From the NCBI GenBank assembly GCA_041393535.1, contig JAWKJY010000008.1, positions 124,001 through 188,000 of the forward strand: 64,000 bases of DNA, in the 5' to 3' direction. Every line of letters starts with the position of its first letter. Position 1 is the stretch's first letter. Source of the DNA: JAWKJY01 sp041393535. GTDB taxonomy: Bacteria > Actinomycetota > Thermoleophilia > Gaiellales > Gaiellaceae. The position numbers and the translations under genes were made by a program. Positions 9,954-18,000 of this stretch are shown piece by piece. The notes below the pieces were generated by a model. It was not told the DNA's origin and searched no databases. It saw nothing but the letters and a program-made list of their open reading frames with translations.

Positions 9954-10469
9954 CTAGGCGGCGCGGGCGAGCCGCTCGCCGCCGAGCGCGGTGGCGAGCG
10001 CCCGCAGGCGCGAGGGCCGCCGCAGCTCCCGCGCGGGGGCGGCCACCACGTGGGCGACGGGGATCCCGTGCGCGCGGGCGCGCTCGACGACGTCCTGGTC
10101 GAGCCAGCGCGAGCTGCCCGCCGGGTGCGTCACGACGACGATCTCGTCGGCCGGGAAGACCCAGAGCGCATCCTGCAGGGCGAGCAGCGGGTCGGCGTCG
10201 CCGATGCAGCCCTCGACCGAGACGCCCCGCCGCTGGAGCGCGCCGACGCAGCGGGCGACCCGCTTCGCCGCGGCGGTTCTCGCCGCCCGGTCGTCCGACG
10301 TCCAGGTGCGCAGGCGGGTGTTCAGCGCCGGTGCGACGACGAGCGCGTGGAGGCGGTGGCGCCGCGCGTCGAGCTCGAGCGCGTCGCGCAGGGCTGCGCT
10401 GTCGGCCGTCTCGTTCGCGAGCACGAGCACGCGGTGCATGCGATCGGGGCCGGGCGTCGTGGCGGTCAT
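9954..10469 (-). CDS. universal-stress-protein-like nucleotide-binding-fold protein
   Basis: 171 residues. The N-terminus MHRVLVLANETADSAALRDAL gives a Rossmann-like first strand. VEGCIGDADPLLALQDALWVFPADEIVVVTHPAGSSRWLDQDVVERAR matches the second half of USP-type domains in actinobacteria. The canonical ATP-binding G-2x-G-9x-G(S/T) motif is not clear, so ATP binding is doubtful. A single gene on the minus strand; the region upstream of its ATG is G-rich and contains the ribosome site GGAGAGGAG. Cytoplasmic stress role inferred from fold only. Confidence 0.65.
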   Translation of the reverse strand: MTATTPGPDRMHRVLVLANETADSAALRDALELDARRHRLHALVVAPALNTRLRTWTSDDRAARTAAAKRVARCVGALQRRGVSVEGCIGDADPLLALQDALWVFPADEIVVVTHPAGSSRWLDQDVVERARAHGIPVAHVVAAPARELRRPSRLRALATALGGERLARAA

Positions 10470-10580
10470 CGTGGGCTCCTCTCCGAGGGGGTCGCTCCGA
10501 TCCTCCCCCGCCCGCTTCAGCGGACCCTCAGCCCCGCTTCGGAACTCGTGAAGACCCGCACGCGCGCACGGTCCACGACG

Positions 10581-10640
10581 CCGTGCCCGCTCTGGCGGGC
10601 ACGGGTACGGCCGGGCCCCGACGCTGCGAGGCCCGGCCGT
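10581..10640 (-). terminator. two tandem hairpins after the PepSY-like gene
   Basis: Stem 10607-10617/10630-10640 (11 bp) and stem 10581-10590/10595-10604 (10 bp, 4-base loop) lie one after the other downstream of the minus-strand gene that ends at 10674. Double hairpins give strong termination without a U-tract. Confidence 0.7.
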
Positions 10641-10673
10641 GGGAGGTGCAGTGCGAGCCGCGGGTGCGCCTGG

Positions 10674-11249
10674 CTACGCCGTCGCGGTCGTCGCCGGCGC
10701 CGAGCCGGCATCCGACTGGGCGCCCTGATCGGCGTCGGGAGCCGGGCCGGGCTGGCCCATCGGGCCGCCCGCCGGGCCGGGGCCGAAGCCCTCCTCGGTG
10801 CCCGTGACGGCGAGGCCCTCGTCGAGCAGGATCGTCGCGTACGAGCCGTCCGCGAGCTGGACGTGCGCCTCGAAGGCCGCGCCGCCGGAGTCGGTCTCGA
10901 CCCGGATCACCGTCGCGCCGGGCTGGGCCGCGAGCGCCGCCGCCGTGACCTGCTCGGCCGTCTCGCCCGTGAGGAGCTCCTCGCCGGGGCCGTTGGGGAG
11001 CGACGCCGGGTCCGGCAGCCCGGCGGGCGGGGCGGCGCCGTCCGGCGGCGCCGGCGCGCCGTCCGCGGGCGCGGCCGGAGCTGCCGGCGTCGCCGTCGCC
11101 TGGTCTGCGGTCGCGGTCGCGGCCGGCTCGGCGGCCGAGGACGGGGACGAGTCGCTCGTGGCCGCGGTCGCGAAGGCGGCGCCGCCGGCGACGCCGATCG
11201 CCATCACGGCGGTCGCGAGGATCGTGCGCGTACGGGAGAGAGCGGGCAT
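10674..11249 (-). CDS. exported PepSY-like protein
   Basis: 191 residues. A signal peptide (RTRTILATAVMAIGVAGGAAFATA) is followed by a low-complexity Ala/Pro/Thr linker. A PepSY-like module follows (LTGETAEQVTAAALAAQPGATVIRVETD, then AAFEAHVQLADGSYATILLDEGLAVTG), and a Pro/Gly tail ends the protein. PepSY modules bind or inhibit partners in the cell envelope and often accompany two-component or redox proteins. AGGAGGTG precedes the ATG. Upstream on the same strand lies the looser copy of the 31-bp motif that also precedes the reductase unit and the 7985 gene. Confidence 0.75.
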   Translation of the reverse strand: MPALSRTRTILATAVMAIGVAGGAAFATAATSDSSPSSAAEPAATATADQATATPAAPAAPADGAPAPPDGAAPPAGLPDPASLPNGPGEELLTGETAEQVTAAALAAQPGATVIRVETDSGGAAFEAHVQLADGSYATILLDEGLAVTGTEEGFGPGPAGGPMGQPGPAPDADQGAQSDAGSAPATTATA

Positions 11250-11326
11250 GGTGCACCTCCTGGATCGCTGGCCCCCGTGTTTCCCGGGGGTGCACGGAGC
11301 GTCCGGGCGCCGCCTCAGAGGCGGCT

Positions 11327-11357
11327 GTGCGCCGGGCCAGAGCCGGGCGAGAATCCG
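11327..11357 (-). promoter_or_regulatory. 31-bp recurring upstream motif, looser copy C
   Basis: Read on the minus strand it has GGATTCT, a spacer, GGCTCT, then CCGGCGCA, in register with copies A and B but with fewer matches. It lies about 80 bases before the ATG at 11249. A CCGCCTC-A-GAGGCGG palindrome lies between the motif and the gene. Confidence 0.35.
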
Positions 11358-11391
11358 TTCAGAGGATCCGAAGAGCGCGGGCGGGCGGCGC

Positions 11392-11727
11392 TCAGCCGCC
11401 GGCGAGCTTGACGCGGTGCCCCTGCGCCTGGAGGCGCGCGGCGACCTTGTCGCGGTGATCGCCCTGGATCTCGACCGCGCCGTCCTTGACCGCGCCGCCC
11501 GAGCCGCACAGCCGCTTCAGGTCGCTCGCGGCGTCCTTGAGCGCGCCGGCCGGCAGGCCGCGGACGACGGTGACGACCTTGCCGCCGCGCCCGCCCTTCT
11601 CGCGGAACACGCGGACGACGCCGTCGTTCGGGAGCTGCGGCCCGTTCGGCGCCTGCGGCCTCGCGTCGCGCTCGCGCCGCCGCTGGTCGCCGCCGTCGGT
11701 GGAGTAGACGAGCCGGGACTCGGACAC
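11392..11727 (-). CDS. SUI1/YciH-like translation factor homologue
   Basis: 111 residues from GTG at 11727. The C-terminal domain matches bacterial SUI1/eIF1-like proteins: VRVFREKGGRGGKVVTVVRGLP, then LKRLCGSGGAVKDGAVEIQGDHRDKVAARLQAQGHRVKLAGG. The GRGGK and GSGG(A)VKDG blocks are the family hallmarks. The N-terminal 40 residues are variable and charged, as usual. Role in start-site fidelity is known for eIF1; the function of bacterial homologues is unsettled. A single gene, divergent from the thiolase operon. Confidence 0.9.
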   Translation of the reverse strand: MSESRLVYSTDGGDQRRRERDARPQAPNGPQLPNDGVVRVFREKGGRGGKVVTVVRGLPAGALKDAASDLKRLCGSGGAVKDGAVEIQGDHRDKVAARLQAQGHRVKLAGG

Positions 11728-11833
11728 GTCTCGATGGTACAAGCGGCCCGGGTTCCCGCACGCCGGAGCGGAACCGGTGTAGCGTTGCGGCTCGCCCCGC
11801 GGCGGGCGACCCGGTCCGACCAGGAGGTTGGCA

Positions 11834-11863
11834 GTGCCGAGCTTGGCGAGGGAGGGAGCATGA
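11834..11863 (+). CDS. possible 9-codon leader peptide overlapping the thiolase start
   Basis: An excellent ribosome site (AGGAGG at 11822-11827) stands 6 bases before GTG at 11834. This opens a short frame (MPSLAREGA) whose TGA overlaps the thiolase ATG as ATGA. It may be a translational coupling leader. Alternatively the true thiolase start is here and a base is missing. Confidence 0.3.
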   Translation: MPSLAREGA

Positions 11864-13017
11864 CCGACGGGGCGCTGCGAGACCGGGCTGCCGTCGTCGG
11901 CATCGGCGAGACGGCCTACTCCAAGGCCTCCGGGCGCACCGAGCTCGCGCTCGCATGCGAGGCGATCGCGCGGGCGGCCCAGGACGCCGGGCTCTCGGTC
12001 GCCGACATCGACGGGCTCGTCCGCTACGACATGGATCCGATCGACGAGGTCGCGCTGACGAGCCACGCCGGGCTGAAGAACCTCCGCTGGATGAGCCAGA
12101 CGGGCTACGGCGGCACCGGCGGCAACGCGGTCGTCGTCCACGCGGCCGCCGCGATCGCGGCGGGCGTCGCGGACGTCGTCGTCTGCTACAGGTCGCTGAA
12201 CGAGCGGTCGGGCGCCCGGTACGGGCAGGCGGCCACCTGGATGCGCGAGGAGGTCGGGGGCTTCGAGGCGTTCCAGATGCCGTGGGGGCTGCTGACCCCG
12301 GCGATGCTGTTCGGGCAGTTCGCGCGGCGGCACATGGTCGAGTACGGCACGACCAGCCGCCAGTTCGGCGAGGTCGCCGTCGCGCTGCGCCGGCACGCGT
12401 CGCGGAACCCGCGGGCGATGATGCAGAAGCCGATCACGATCGATGACCACCAGGCCTCGCGGATGATCGCCGACCCGCTTCGCCTGTTCGACTGCTGCAT
12501 CGAGTCGGACGGGGCCTGCGCGATCATCGTCGCGAGCGCCGAGCGGGCCCGCTCCCTTCGCAACCCGCCCGCCTGGATCATGGGCGCGTCGCAGGGATCG
12601 GGGACGCGCGCGCAGGGGATCGTCTTCCGCGACGACCTCGCGCGCACGGAGGCCGAGCTGACCGCGCGCGACGTCTATCGCTCCGCGGGCGTCGGCCCCG
12701 ACGACGTCGACGCGGTGATGGTCTACGACCACTTCACCCCGTTCGTGATCATGGCGCTCGAGGCGTACGGCTTCTGCCCGATCGGCGAGGGCGGCCCGTT
12801 CGTCGAGGGCGGCCGGATCCACTTCGACGGCGAGCTCCCGGTCAACACGCACGGCGGCAACCACTCCGAGGCGTACATCCACGGCCTGCCGCACGTGATC
12901 GAGGCCGTCCGCCAGCTCCGCGGCACGTCGACCTCGCAGGTCGACGGCTGCGAGATCGTCCTGTCCTGCTCGGCCGTGGCGCAGCTCTCGGCCGCCGTGA
13001 TCCTGCGAAAGGACTGA
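11860..13017 (+). CDS. SCP2/Ltp2-like degenerate thiolase
   Basis: 385 residues of thiolase fold (AVVGIGETAYSKASGRT at the start, VNTHGGNHSEAYIHG near the end). The position that carries the nucleophilic Cys in true thiolases reads QTGYGGTGGNAV (residues 80-91), with no Cys. Such Cys-less members include Ltp2, which with a DUF35 partner cleaves acyl-CoA by retro-aldol chemistry in steroid side-chain breakdown. The next two genes are a DUF35 protein and a MaoC hydratase, so an aldolase/hydratase role fits better than thiolysis. Five bases separate it from the DUF35 gene. An upstream short frame may affect its start. Confidence 0.85.
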   Translation: MTDGALRDRAAVVGIGETAYSKASGRTELALACEAIARAAQDAGLSVADIDGLVRYDMDPIDEVALTSHAGLKNLRWMSQTGYGGTGGNAVVVHAAAAIAAGVADVVVCYRSLNERSGARYGQAATWMREEVGGFEAFQMPWGLLTPAMLFGQFARRHMVEYGTTSRQFGEVAVALRRHASRNPRAMMQKPITIDDHQASRMIADPLRLFDCCIESDGACAIIVASAERARSLRNPPAWIMGASQGSGTRAQGIVFRDDLARTEAELTARDVYRSAGVGPDDVDAVMVYDHFTPFVIMALEAYGFCPIGEGGPFVEGGRIHFDGELPVNTHGGNHSEAYIHGLPHVIEAVRQLRGTSTSQVDGCEIVLSCSAVAQLSAAVILRKD

Positions 13018-13022
13018 GCGAG

Positions 13023-13439
13023 ATGCTGACCGGCATGCCGCGCCCGCGCGCCGACCTCGACACGCAGCCCTTCTGGGACGGCGTCGCCGAGCGTCGCTTC
13101 CTCGTCCCGACGTGCGGTCTCTGCGAGACGCCGCGCTGGCCGCCCGGGCCGATGTGCCCGAGCTGCCAGTCCCAGGAGACGGAGTGGCGCGAGACGTCGG
13201 GCACGGGCACCGTCTACTCGTGGGTCGTCGTGACGCACCCGGTCGCCGAGGCGCTCGTCGAGCAGGTGCCCTACGCGGTCGGTCTCATCGAGCTGCCGGA
13301 GGGCATCCGGGTCGTCGGCAACGTCCTGGGCGTCGACCCCGCCGCGGTCCGTGCCGGGCTGCCCGTCCGGCTCGTCTTCGAGGACGCCGGCGACGGCGCC
13401 CTGCTCCCCAACTGGACCGCCGAGGAGGGCGCTTCGTGA
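13023..13439 (+). CDS. DUF35 zinc-ribbon/OB-fold acyl-CoA-binding protein
   Basis: 138 residues. The N-terminal helix (DLDTQPFWDGVAERRF) leads to a rubredoxin-like zinc ribbon with two CxxC pairs (CGLC and CPSC, about 15 residues apart). An OB fold follows (GTVYSWVVVTHPV, PYAVGLIELPEGIRVVGNV). DUF35 proteins form complexes with Ltp2-type or thiolase proteins and close their active site, which matches the gene just upstream. The GTG of the next gene overlaps this stop by 4 bases. Confidence 0.92.
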   Translation: MLTGMPRPRADLDTQPFWDGVAERRFLVPTCGLCETPRWPPGPMCPSCQSQETEWRETSGTGTVYSWVVVTHPVAEALVEQVPYAVGLIELPEGIRVVGNVLGVDPAAVRAGLPVRLVFEDAGDGALLPNWTAEEGAS

Positions 13440-13918
13440 GCGACGGACGGCTGCTCGACAGCTTCAACCAGTACTTCGACGACCTGCAGGTCGGCGACCG
13501 CTTCGAGTCCTCGCGCGGCCGCACGCTGACCGAGGCCGACATCACGATCTTCTCCGGCCTGTCGGGCGACCATCACCAGCTCCACACCGACGAGGTCTAC
13601 GCGACGACCGAGGGGCCGTTCGGCGGCCGGATCGCGCAGGGGACGCTGACGCTCGCGCTCGCGACTGGCCTCGAGTTCGGCCTGCTCGGCTCCGGCGAGT
13701 CGCGGATCGTGGCCTTCTACGGCCTCGATCGTGTCCGCTTCCTGAAGCCCGTCTTCATCGGCGACACGATCCGCCTGCGCGGGGAGGTCGTGCAGCTCGA
13801 GCCGAAGGACGGCGGCCGCGGCGTCGTCACGATCCACGAGGAGATCGTCAACCAGGACGGCGCCACGGTCGCGGTGCTGGACAAGCGCCTGCTGCACGTC
13901 TGCCGCCCCGCCGGATAG
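13436..13918 (+). CDS. MaoC-like hot-dog dehydratase
   Basis: 160 residues from GTG at 13436. Family motif present: FSGLSGDHHQLHTDEVYA with hydratase-2 type Asp and His, then GGRIAQGTLTLALATGL and DRVRFLKPVFIGDTIRLRGEV. Such proteins hydrate enoyl-CoA or act as the MaoC half of ChsH-type hydratases that pair with DUF35 proteins. It is translationally coupled to the DUF35 gene and followed 9 bases later by HyuA2, implying a shared pathway in which an enoyl-CoA and a HyuAB substrate are linked. Confidence 0.9.
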   Translation: MSDGRLLDSFNQYFDDLQVGDRFESSRGRTLTEADITIFSGLSGDHHQLHTDEVYATTEGPFGGRIAQGTLTLALATGLEFGLLGSGESRIVAFYGLDRVRFLKPVFIGDTIRLRGEVVQLEPKDGGRGVVTIHEEIVNQDGATVAVLDKRLLHVCRPAG

Positions 13919-13927
13919 CCGGAGACC

Positions 13928-16003
13928 ATGCTCCGCATCGGCGTCGACGCGGGCGGGACGTTCACCGACCTGATCGCGGCCGCCGACGACGGGACGGTCG
14001 TCGAGGCCAAGGTCCCCTCCGATCGCGAGCGACCCGACGTGGCCCTCCGGGCCGGGCTGGAGCAGCTCGCGCGGCGGCTCGACCTGGTCGACGCCCGCGC
14101 GCTGCTCACAGGGACCGGCATCGTGATCCAGGGGACGACGGTGGCGGTGAACGCCGTGCTCCAGGCGAAGGGCGCGCGGACGGGCCTCCTCTGCACCGAC
14201 GGCTTCCGCGACACGCTCGAGATCAGGCTCGGGTACCGCGAGGAGCGGTACGACTTCACCTACCTGCCGCCGCCGCCGCTCGTCCCACGGTGGCTGCGCG
14301 AGCCGATCCGGGAGCGGGTCGGTGCGGATGGCGACGTGCGCGTCCCCCTCGTCGAGGCCGACGTGCGCGCGGCCGCGGAGCGCCTCGCCGACGCGGGCGT
14401 CGAGGCCGTCGCGGTCTGCTTCCTCTGGTCGCTCCTGCGGCCCGAGCACGAGCAGCGCACCGCCCGGCTGCTGCGGGAGCTGCTCCCGGGCGCGTTCGTC
14501 TGCGCCTCCGTCGACGTCCTGCCGCGCATCCGCGAGTACGACCGGACGAGCACGACGGTCCTCAACGCCTACGTGGGGCCGATCGTCGCGCGGTACGTCG
14601 AGCGGACGGAGGCGCTCCTGCGCGACCTCGGCTTCGCCGGCCGGGTGCGCTACGTGCAGTCGAACGGCGGGCTCGCGGAGGCGTCCGAGGTGCTCCGCCG
14701 GCCGGTGCTGCTCCTCGTCTCGGGGCCGGCCGCCGCACCCGCCGCCGGGCTCCACTTCGCCGGGCTGGCCGGCCGCGACTTCATCGCGATCGACATGGGT
14801 GGGACGAGCTTCGACACCTGCCTCGTCCGCGAGGGCCTCCCGGCGATGCGGTCGTCGACCGAGATCGACGGCTACCGCGTCGCGACGCCGCTGATCGACG
14901 TCCACACGATCGGCGCCGGCGGCGGCTCGATCGCGACGCTCGACGCGGGGCTGCTCCGCGTGGGCCCGGAGAGCGCCGAGGCCGTTCCCGGGCCGGCCTG
15001 CTACCGGCGCGGCGGCGAGCGCGCGACCGTGACGGACGCCAACGTCGTCGCCGGCCTGCTGGGGCCGGGCGGCCTGCTCGGCGGCGGCTTCCCGATCGAC
15101 GCGGCGCTCGCCCGCGGCGCGGTGGAGCGGGACGTCGCGGGCCCCGGCGGCATCGACGTCGACGACGCCGCCGCGGGCGTGATCGAGGTCGTCTCGCGGA
15201 ACATGGCCGACGCGATCCGGGAGATCACCGTCCGGCGAGGCCACGACCCGCGCGACTACGCGCTCGTCGTCGGCGGCGGCGCGGGCGGGCTCCACGCGGC
15301 GCGCCTCGCCGACGAGCTCGGGATCGAGCGCGTGGTCGTCCCGCGCGTCGCCTCGGCGTTCTGCGCGTTCGGCGCCGCGGTCGCCGACCTCCGCCACGAC
15401 ACGACGAGGGCGCTCGTCGGCGACACGCGCCAGCTCGATCTCGGCCTCGTCGCCTCGACGTTCGAGCAGCTGGAGCAAGACGCCGCGCGCGCCCTGATCG
15501 ACGAGGGCGCGGACGCGGCCTCGATCCGCTTCGTCCGCCTGCTCGAGCTGCGCTACAAGAACCAGATCTGGGAGGTCCCGGTGGACGCGACCGGCGTCGA
15601 CCTGCGCGCTCCGGGAGCCCGGGAGGAGGTCGAGCGGCGCTTCCACGCGCGCCACGACGAGCTCTACGACTACGCGCAGCCGGGGTACGCGTGCGAGCTG
15701 ATCTCGGCGACCCTGACTGCGATCGGCCCCTCGCCGCGCCTGCGTCGCGCCGGCGCCGTCGCGCCGCGCGAGCCCGCGCAGCCGACGTCGGCCCGCCCTG
15801 TGCGCTTCGGCCGCGCGGCGGGCCCGCTCGAGACGCCGGTCCACGCGGGGCCCGCGCTGGCCCCGGGCCAGGCGCTCGTCGGGCCCGCGGTGATCGAGGA
15901 GCCGAACACGACGATCGCCGTGCCGCCCGGCTGGCGCGCGACCCTCGTCGGCCGCGAGCAGGCGTACGTGCTCGAGCCGGACCGGGGAGGGGCGGATGCC
16001 TGA
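13928..16003 (+). CDS. hyuA: HyuA2: hydantoinase/oxoprolinase/acetophenone-carboxylase-like subunit A
   Basis: 691 intact residues. The N-terminal domain begins MLRIGVDAGGTFTDLIAAADDG, and the second domain has FIAIDMGGTSFDTC, HTIGAGGGSIATLD and GPACYRRGG. The C-terminal domain holds VGPAVIEEPNTTIAVPPG. In this family ATP drives phosphorylation of an amide or enolate oxygen. The neighbouring Ltp2/DUF35/MaoC genes deal with acyl-CoA, so a ketone-carboxylase-like role is as likely as hydantoin hydrolysis (inference). It overlaps HyuB2 by 8 bases. Confidence 0.92.
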   Translation: MLRIGVDAGGTFTDLIAAADDGTVVEAKVPSDRERPDVALRAGLEQLARRLDLVDARALLTGTGIVIQGTTVAVNAVLQAKGARTGLLCTDGFRDTLEIRLGYREERYDFTYLPPPPLVPRWLREPIRERVGADGDVRVPLVEADVRAAAERLADAGVEAVAVCFLWSLLRPEHEQRTARLLRELLPGAFVCASVDVLPRIREYDRTSTTVLNAYVGPIVARYVERTEALLRDLGFAGRVRYVQSNGGLAEASEVLRRPVLLLVSGPAAAPAAGLHFAGLAGRDFIAIDMGGTSFDTCLVREGLPAMRSSTEIDGYRVATPLIDVHTIGAGGGSIATLDAGLLRVGPESAEAVPGPACYRRGGERATVTDANVVAGLLGPGGLLGGGFPIDAALARGAVERDVAGPGGIDVDDAAAGVIEVVSRNMADAIREITVRRGHDPRDYALVVGGGAGGLHAARLADELGIERVVVPRVASAFCAFGAAVADLRHDTTRALVGDTRQLDLGLVASTFEQLEQDAARALIDEGADAASIRFVRLLELRYKNQIWEVPVDATGVDLRAPGAREEVERRFHARHDELYDYAQPGYACELISATLTAIGPSPRLRRAGAVAPREPAQPTSARPVRFGRAAGPLETPVHAGPALAPGQALVGPAVIEEPNTTIAVPPGWRATLVGREQAYVLEPDRGGADA

Positions 16004-17699
16004 GGTCGACCCGATCACCCTCGGCGTCGTCCAGGGGGCGCTCGCCTCCGCCGTCCGGGAGATGACGGCCGTGATCGAGCGGACGGCCCGCTCGCCGATC
16101 ATCGCGATCAGCCACGACTTCTCGAACGCCGTCTACACCGCGGCGAACGGCGTGCCGGAGATGGTGATCCAGGGCGAGGACCAGCCCGTGCATCTCGGCG
16201 GGATGCTCCAGTCCGTGAAGACGGTCGCGGCGCGCTTCCGCGACGAGCTCGAGCCCGGCGACGTGATCGCACGGAACGAGCCCGACACGGGCGGCAGCCA
16301 CCTCGTCGACATCGACCTGATCGCGCCGGTGTTCGTCGGCGGCCGGCCGGTCGCGTGGGCGTGCAGCCGTGCCCACATGGCCGACATCGGCGGGCCCGTG
16401 CCGAGCGGCTACAACCCCTACGCGGAGGACCTGTTCGCCGAGGGCCTGGTGATCCCGCCGATCAAGGTCGTCTCGGCCGGTCGGGCGCGCGAGGACGTCT
16501 GGGACCTTCTCCTGGCGAACGTCCGGCTGCCCGAGCTGATGCGCGGCGACCTCGGCGCCCAGCTCTCCGCCGTGCGCGCCGCCGTCCGCCGGCTCGAGGC
16601 CCTCTACGCGCGCTACGGGGCGGTCGACGTCGACGCCGCCTCGGTCGAGCTGCTCGATCGGGCCGAGCGGCTGATGCGCGCGCAGCTCGCGCGGATGCCC
16701 GACGGCGTCTACGAGGGCGAGGCCTGGATCCAGGAGGACGGCCGGGGCGCCCCCGACGCCAGGATCGGCTGCAGGCTCGAGGTGCGCGGCGACGAGCTCG
16801 CGATCGAGATCGACTCGCCGCCGATGTGCCGCAGCTACCGCAACTCCTACGGCGCGTGCACGCTCGGCGCCGTCTACTACGCGGTGATCAGCGCGCTCGA
16901 GCCGGGCCTGCCGATCAACGAGGGCCTCTACCGGCCGCTTCGCGTCGACCTCGGGCCCTCCGGCACGATGCTGAACGCGGTGCGGCCGGCCGCCTGCGTC
17001 ATGAGCACCGGCGACGTGTGGTGCATCGTCTTCGACGCGGTCGCCGACGCGCTCGCAAAGGTCGTCCCCGGGCGGGCGTGCGCCGGGTGGACGCGATGCT
17101 CGATCAACGGCGTCTCCGGGGTCGACCCGCGGACGGGCGACCCGTACGGCGGCCTGATGGGCATCACGCTCGCGGGCGGGGCGGGCGCCGTTTCGGGGCG
17201 TGACGGCGGCGGGCTGTGGGGGATCATCGCCACCGGGGGCGCGGCGATGACGGGCGACGCGGAGCTGCTCGAGTTCCGGCTCCCGCTCGCGATCCACCGC
17301 CACGAGCTGCTCGCCGACTCCGCCTGCCCGGGCCGCTGGCGGGGGCATCCCGGCGCCGTCCTCGACCTCGAGATCGTGGGGCACCGCGCGACCGTCTCGC
17401 ACGTCGGCGACGGGACGCGCTTCCCGCCGCCCAGCCGGCTCGGCGGCGGGTCGCCCGGCGACGCCGCCACCCGGGTGTACCGCCGCTTCGTCGTCCACCC
17501 CGACGGGCGGGAGGAGCCGCTGCCGCTGCACGCGGTCGTCGAGCTCGCCGCGGGCGATCGGCTCGTCTCGCTGATCCCCGGTGGCGGCGCGATCGGGCCG
17601 GCGGCCGAGCGCGACCCGGCGCGGGTCGCCGACGACGTCCGGGACGGGCTGGTCACCCGGCAGGGCGCGCTCGCCGACTACGGGGTCGAGCTGCCGTAG
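15996..17699 (+). CDS. hyuB: HyuB2: hydantoinase B family subunit, divergent member
   Basis: 567 residues, slightly shorter than the other three HyuB proteins here. It starts DPITLGVVQGALASAVREM. The metal/substrate block that reads NDPYLGGTH in its paralogues is NEPDTGGSHLVDID here, and the RDFS block is SHDFSNAVYT. The C-terminal CPGRWRGHPGAVLDLEIVG replaces the usual GPGRxRGGxG. These changes suggest a different substrate from the other copies. It is the last gene of the five-gene operon that begins at 11860. Confidence 0.9.
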   Translation: MPEVDPITLGVVQGALASAVREMTAVIERTARSPIIAISHDFSNAVYTAANGVPEMVIQGEDQPVHLGGMLQSVKTVAARFRDELEPGDVIARNEPDTGGSHLVDIDLIAPVFVGGRPVAWACSRAHMADIGGPVPSGYNPYAEDLFAEGLVIPPIKVVSAGRAREDVWDLLLANVRLPELMRGDLGAQLSAVRAAVRRLEALYARYGAVDVDAASVELLDRAERLMRAQLARMPDGVYEGEAWIQEDGRGAPDARIGCRLEVRGDELAIEIDSPPMCRSYRNSYGACTLGAVYYAVISALEPGLPINEGLYRPLRVDLGPSGTMLNAVRPAACVMSTGDVWCIVFDAVADALAKVVPGRACAGWTRCSINGVSGVDPRTGDPYGGLMGITLAGGAGAVSGRDGGGLWGIIATGGAAMTGDAELLEFRLPLAIHRHELLADSACPGRWRGHPGAVLDLEIVGHRATVSHVGDGTRFPPPSRLGGGSPGDAATRVYRRFVVHPDGREEPLPLHAVVELAAGDRLVSLIPGGGAIGPAAERDPARVADDVRDGLVTRQGALADYGVELP

Positions 17700-17735
17700 C
17701 GCGCCGACGTCGGATTCACGGCTTGCCTGTCCGGT

Positions 17736-17761
17736 GTTTGCGTGGCGCCGGCGGTGGGAAC
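17736..17761 (+). promoter_or_regulatory. SigB/SigF-type promoter
   Basis: GTTTGC, 14 bases, GGGAAC. This fits the general-stress sigma consensus of actinobacteria (GTTT, about 14 bases, GGGTA) closely. It lies about 90 bases before a tiny membrane protein gene. A SpoIIE-type phosphatase of the kind that controls SigB is encoded at 3801-6415. Confidence 0.5.
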
Positions 17762-17849
17762 CCCCTGGGTGCAGCGCGACCGGCCTGAGCGGCGTCGGGA
17801 GACCCGTCGGCAGCGGTCGTGCTGCGACACCGGACTCGGGAGGTCGATC

Positions 17850-17990
17850 GTGTTGCTCTGGCTGCTCGTCCTCGTGCTCGTGATCCTCGCCGTCGCAGGC
17901 GGCGTCGCCTGGAGCCCGTTCCTCTGGATCGTGCTCGTGGCCGCGCTCGTCGCCGCGATCTTCGCGTTCACGAGCGGCCGTACGGCGTAG
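17850..17990 (+). CDS. 46-residue membrane protein, probable stress protein
   Basis: GTG at 17850 follows a GGGAGG ribosome site by 6 bases. The product is almost wholly hydrophobic: two helices (LLWLLVLVLVILAVAGGVAW and FLWIVLVAALVAAIFAF) and a short polar end. Small hydrophobic proteins of this type are common in SigB-like regulons. The SigB-like promoter upstream and the double hairpin downstream make it a self-contained unit. Function unknown. Confidence 0.65.
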   Translation: MLLWLLVLVLVILAVAGGVAWSPFLWIVLVAALVAAIFAFTSGRTA

Positions 17991-18000
17991 GTCGTGTCGT

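Noticed and set aside
13271..16102. A 943-codon minus-strand frame opposite MaoC and HyuA2
   Set aside because: It is the antisense shadow of genes with clear family motifs; composition is Arg/Asp/Val-rich without any domain.
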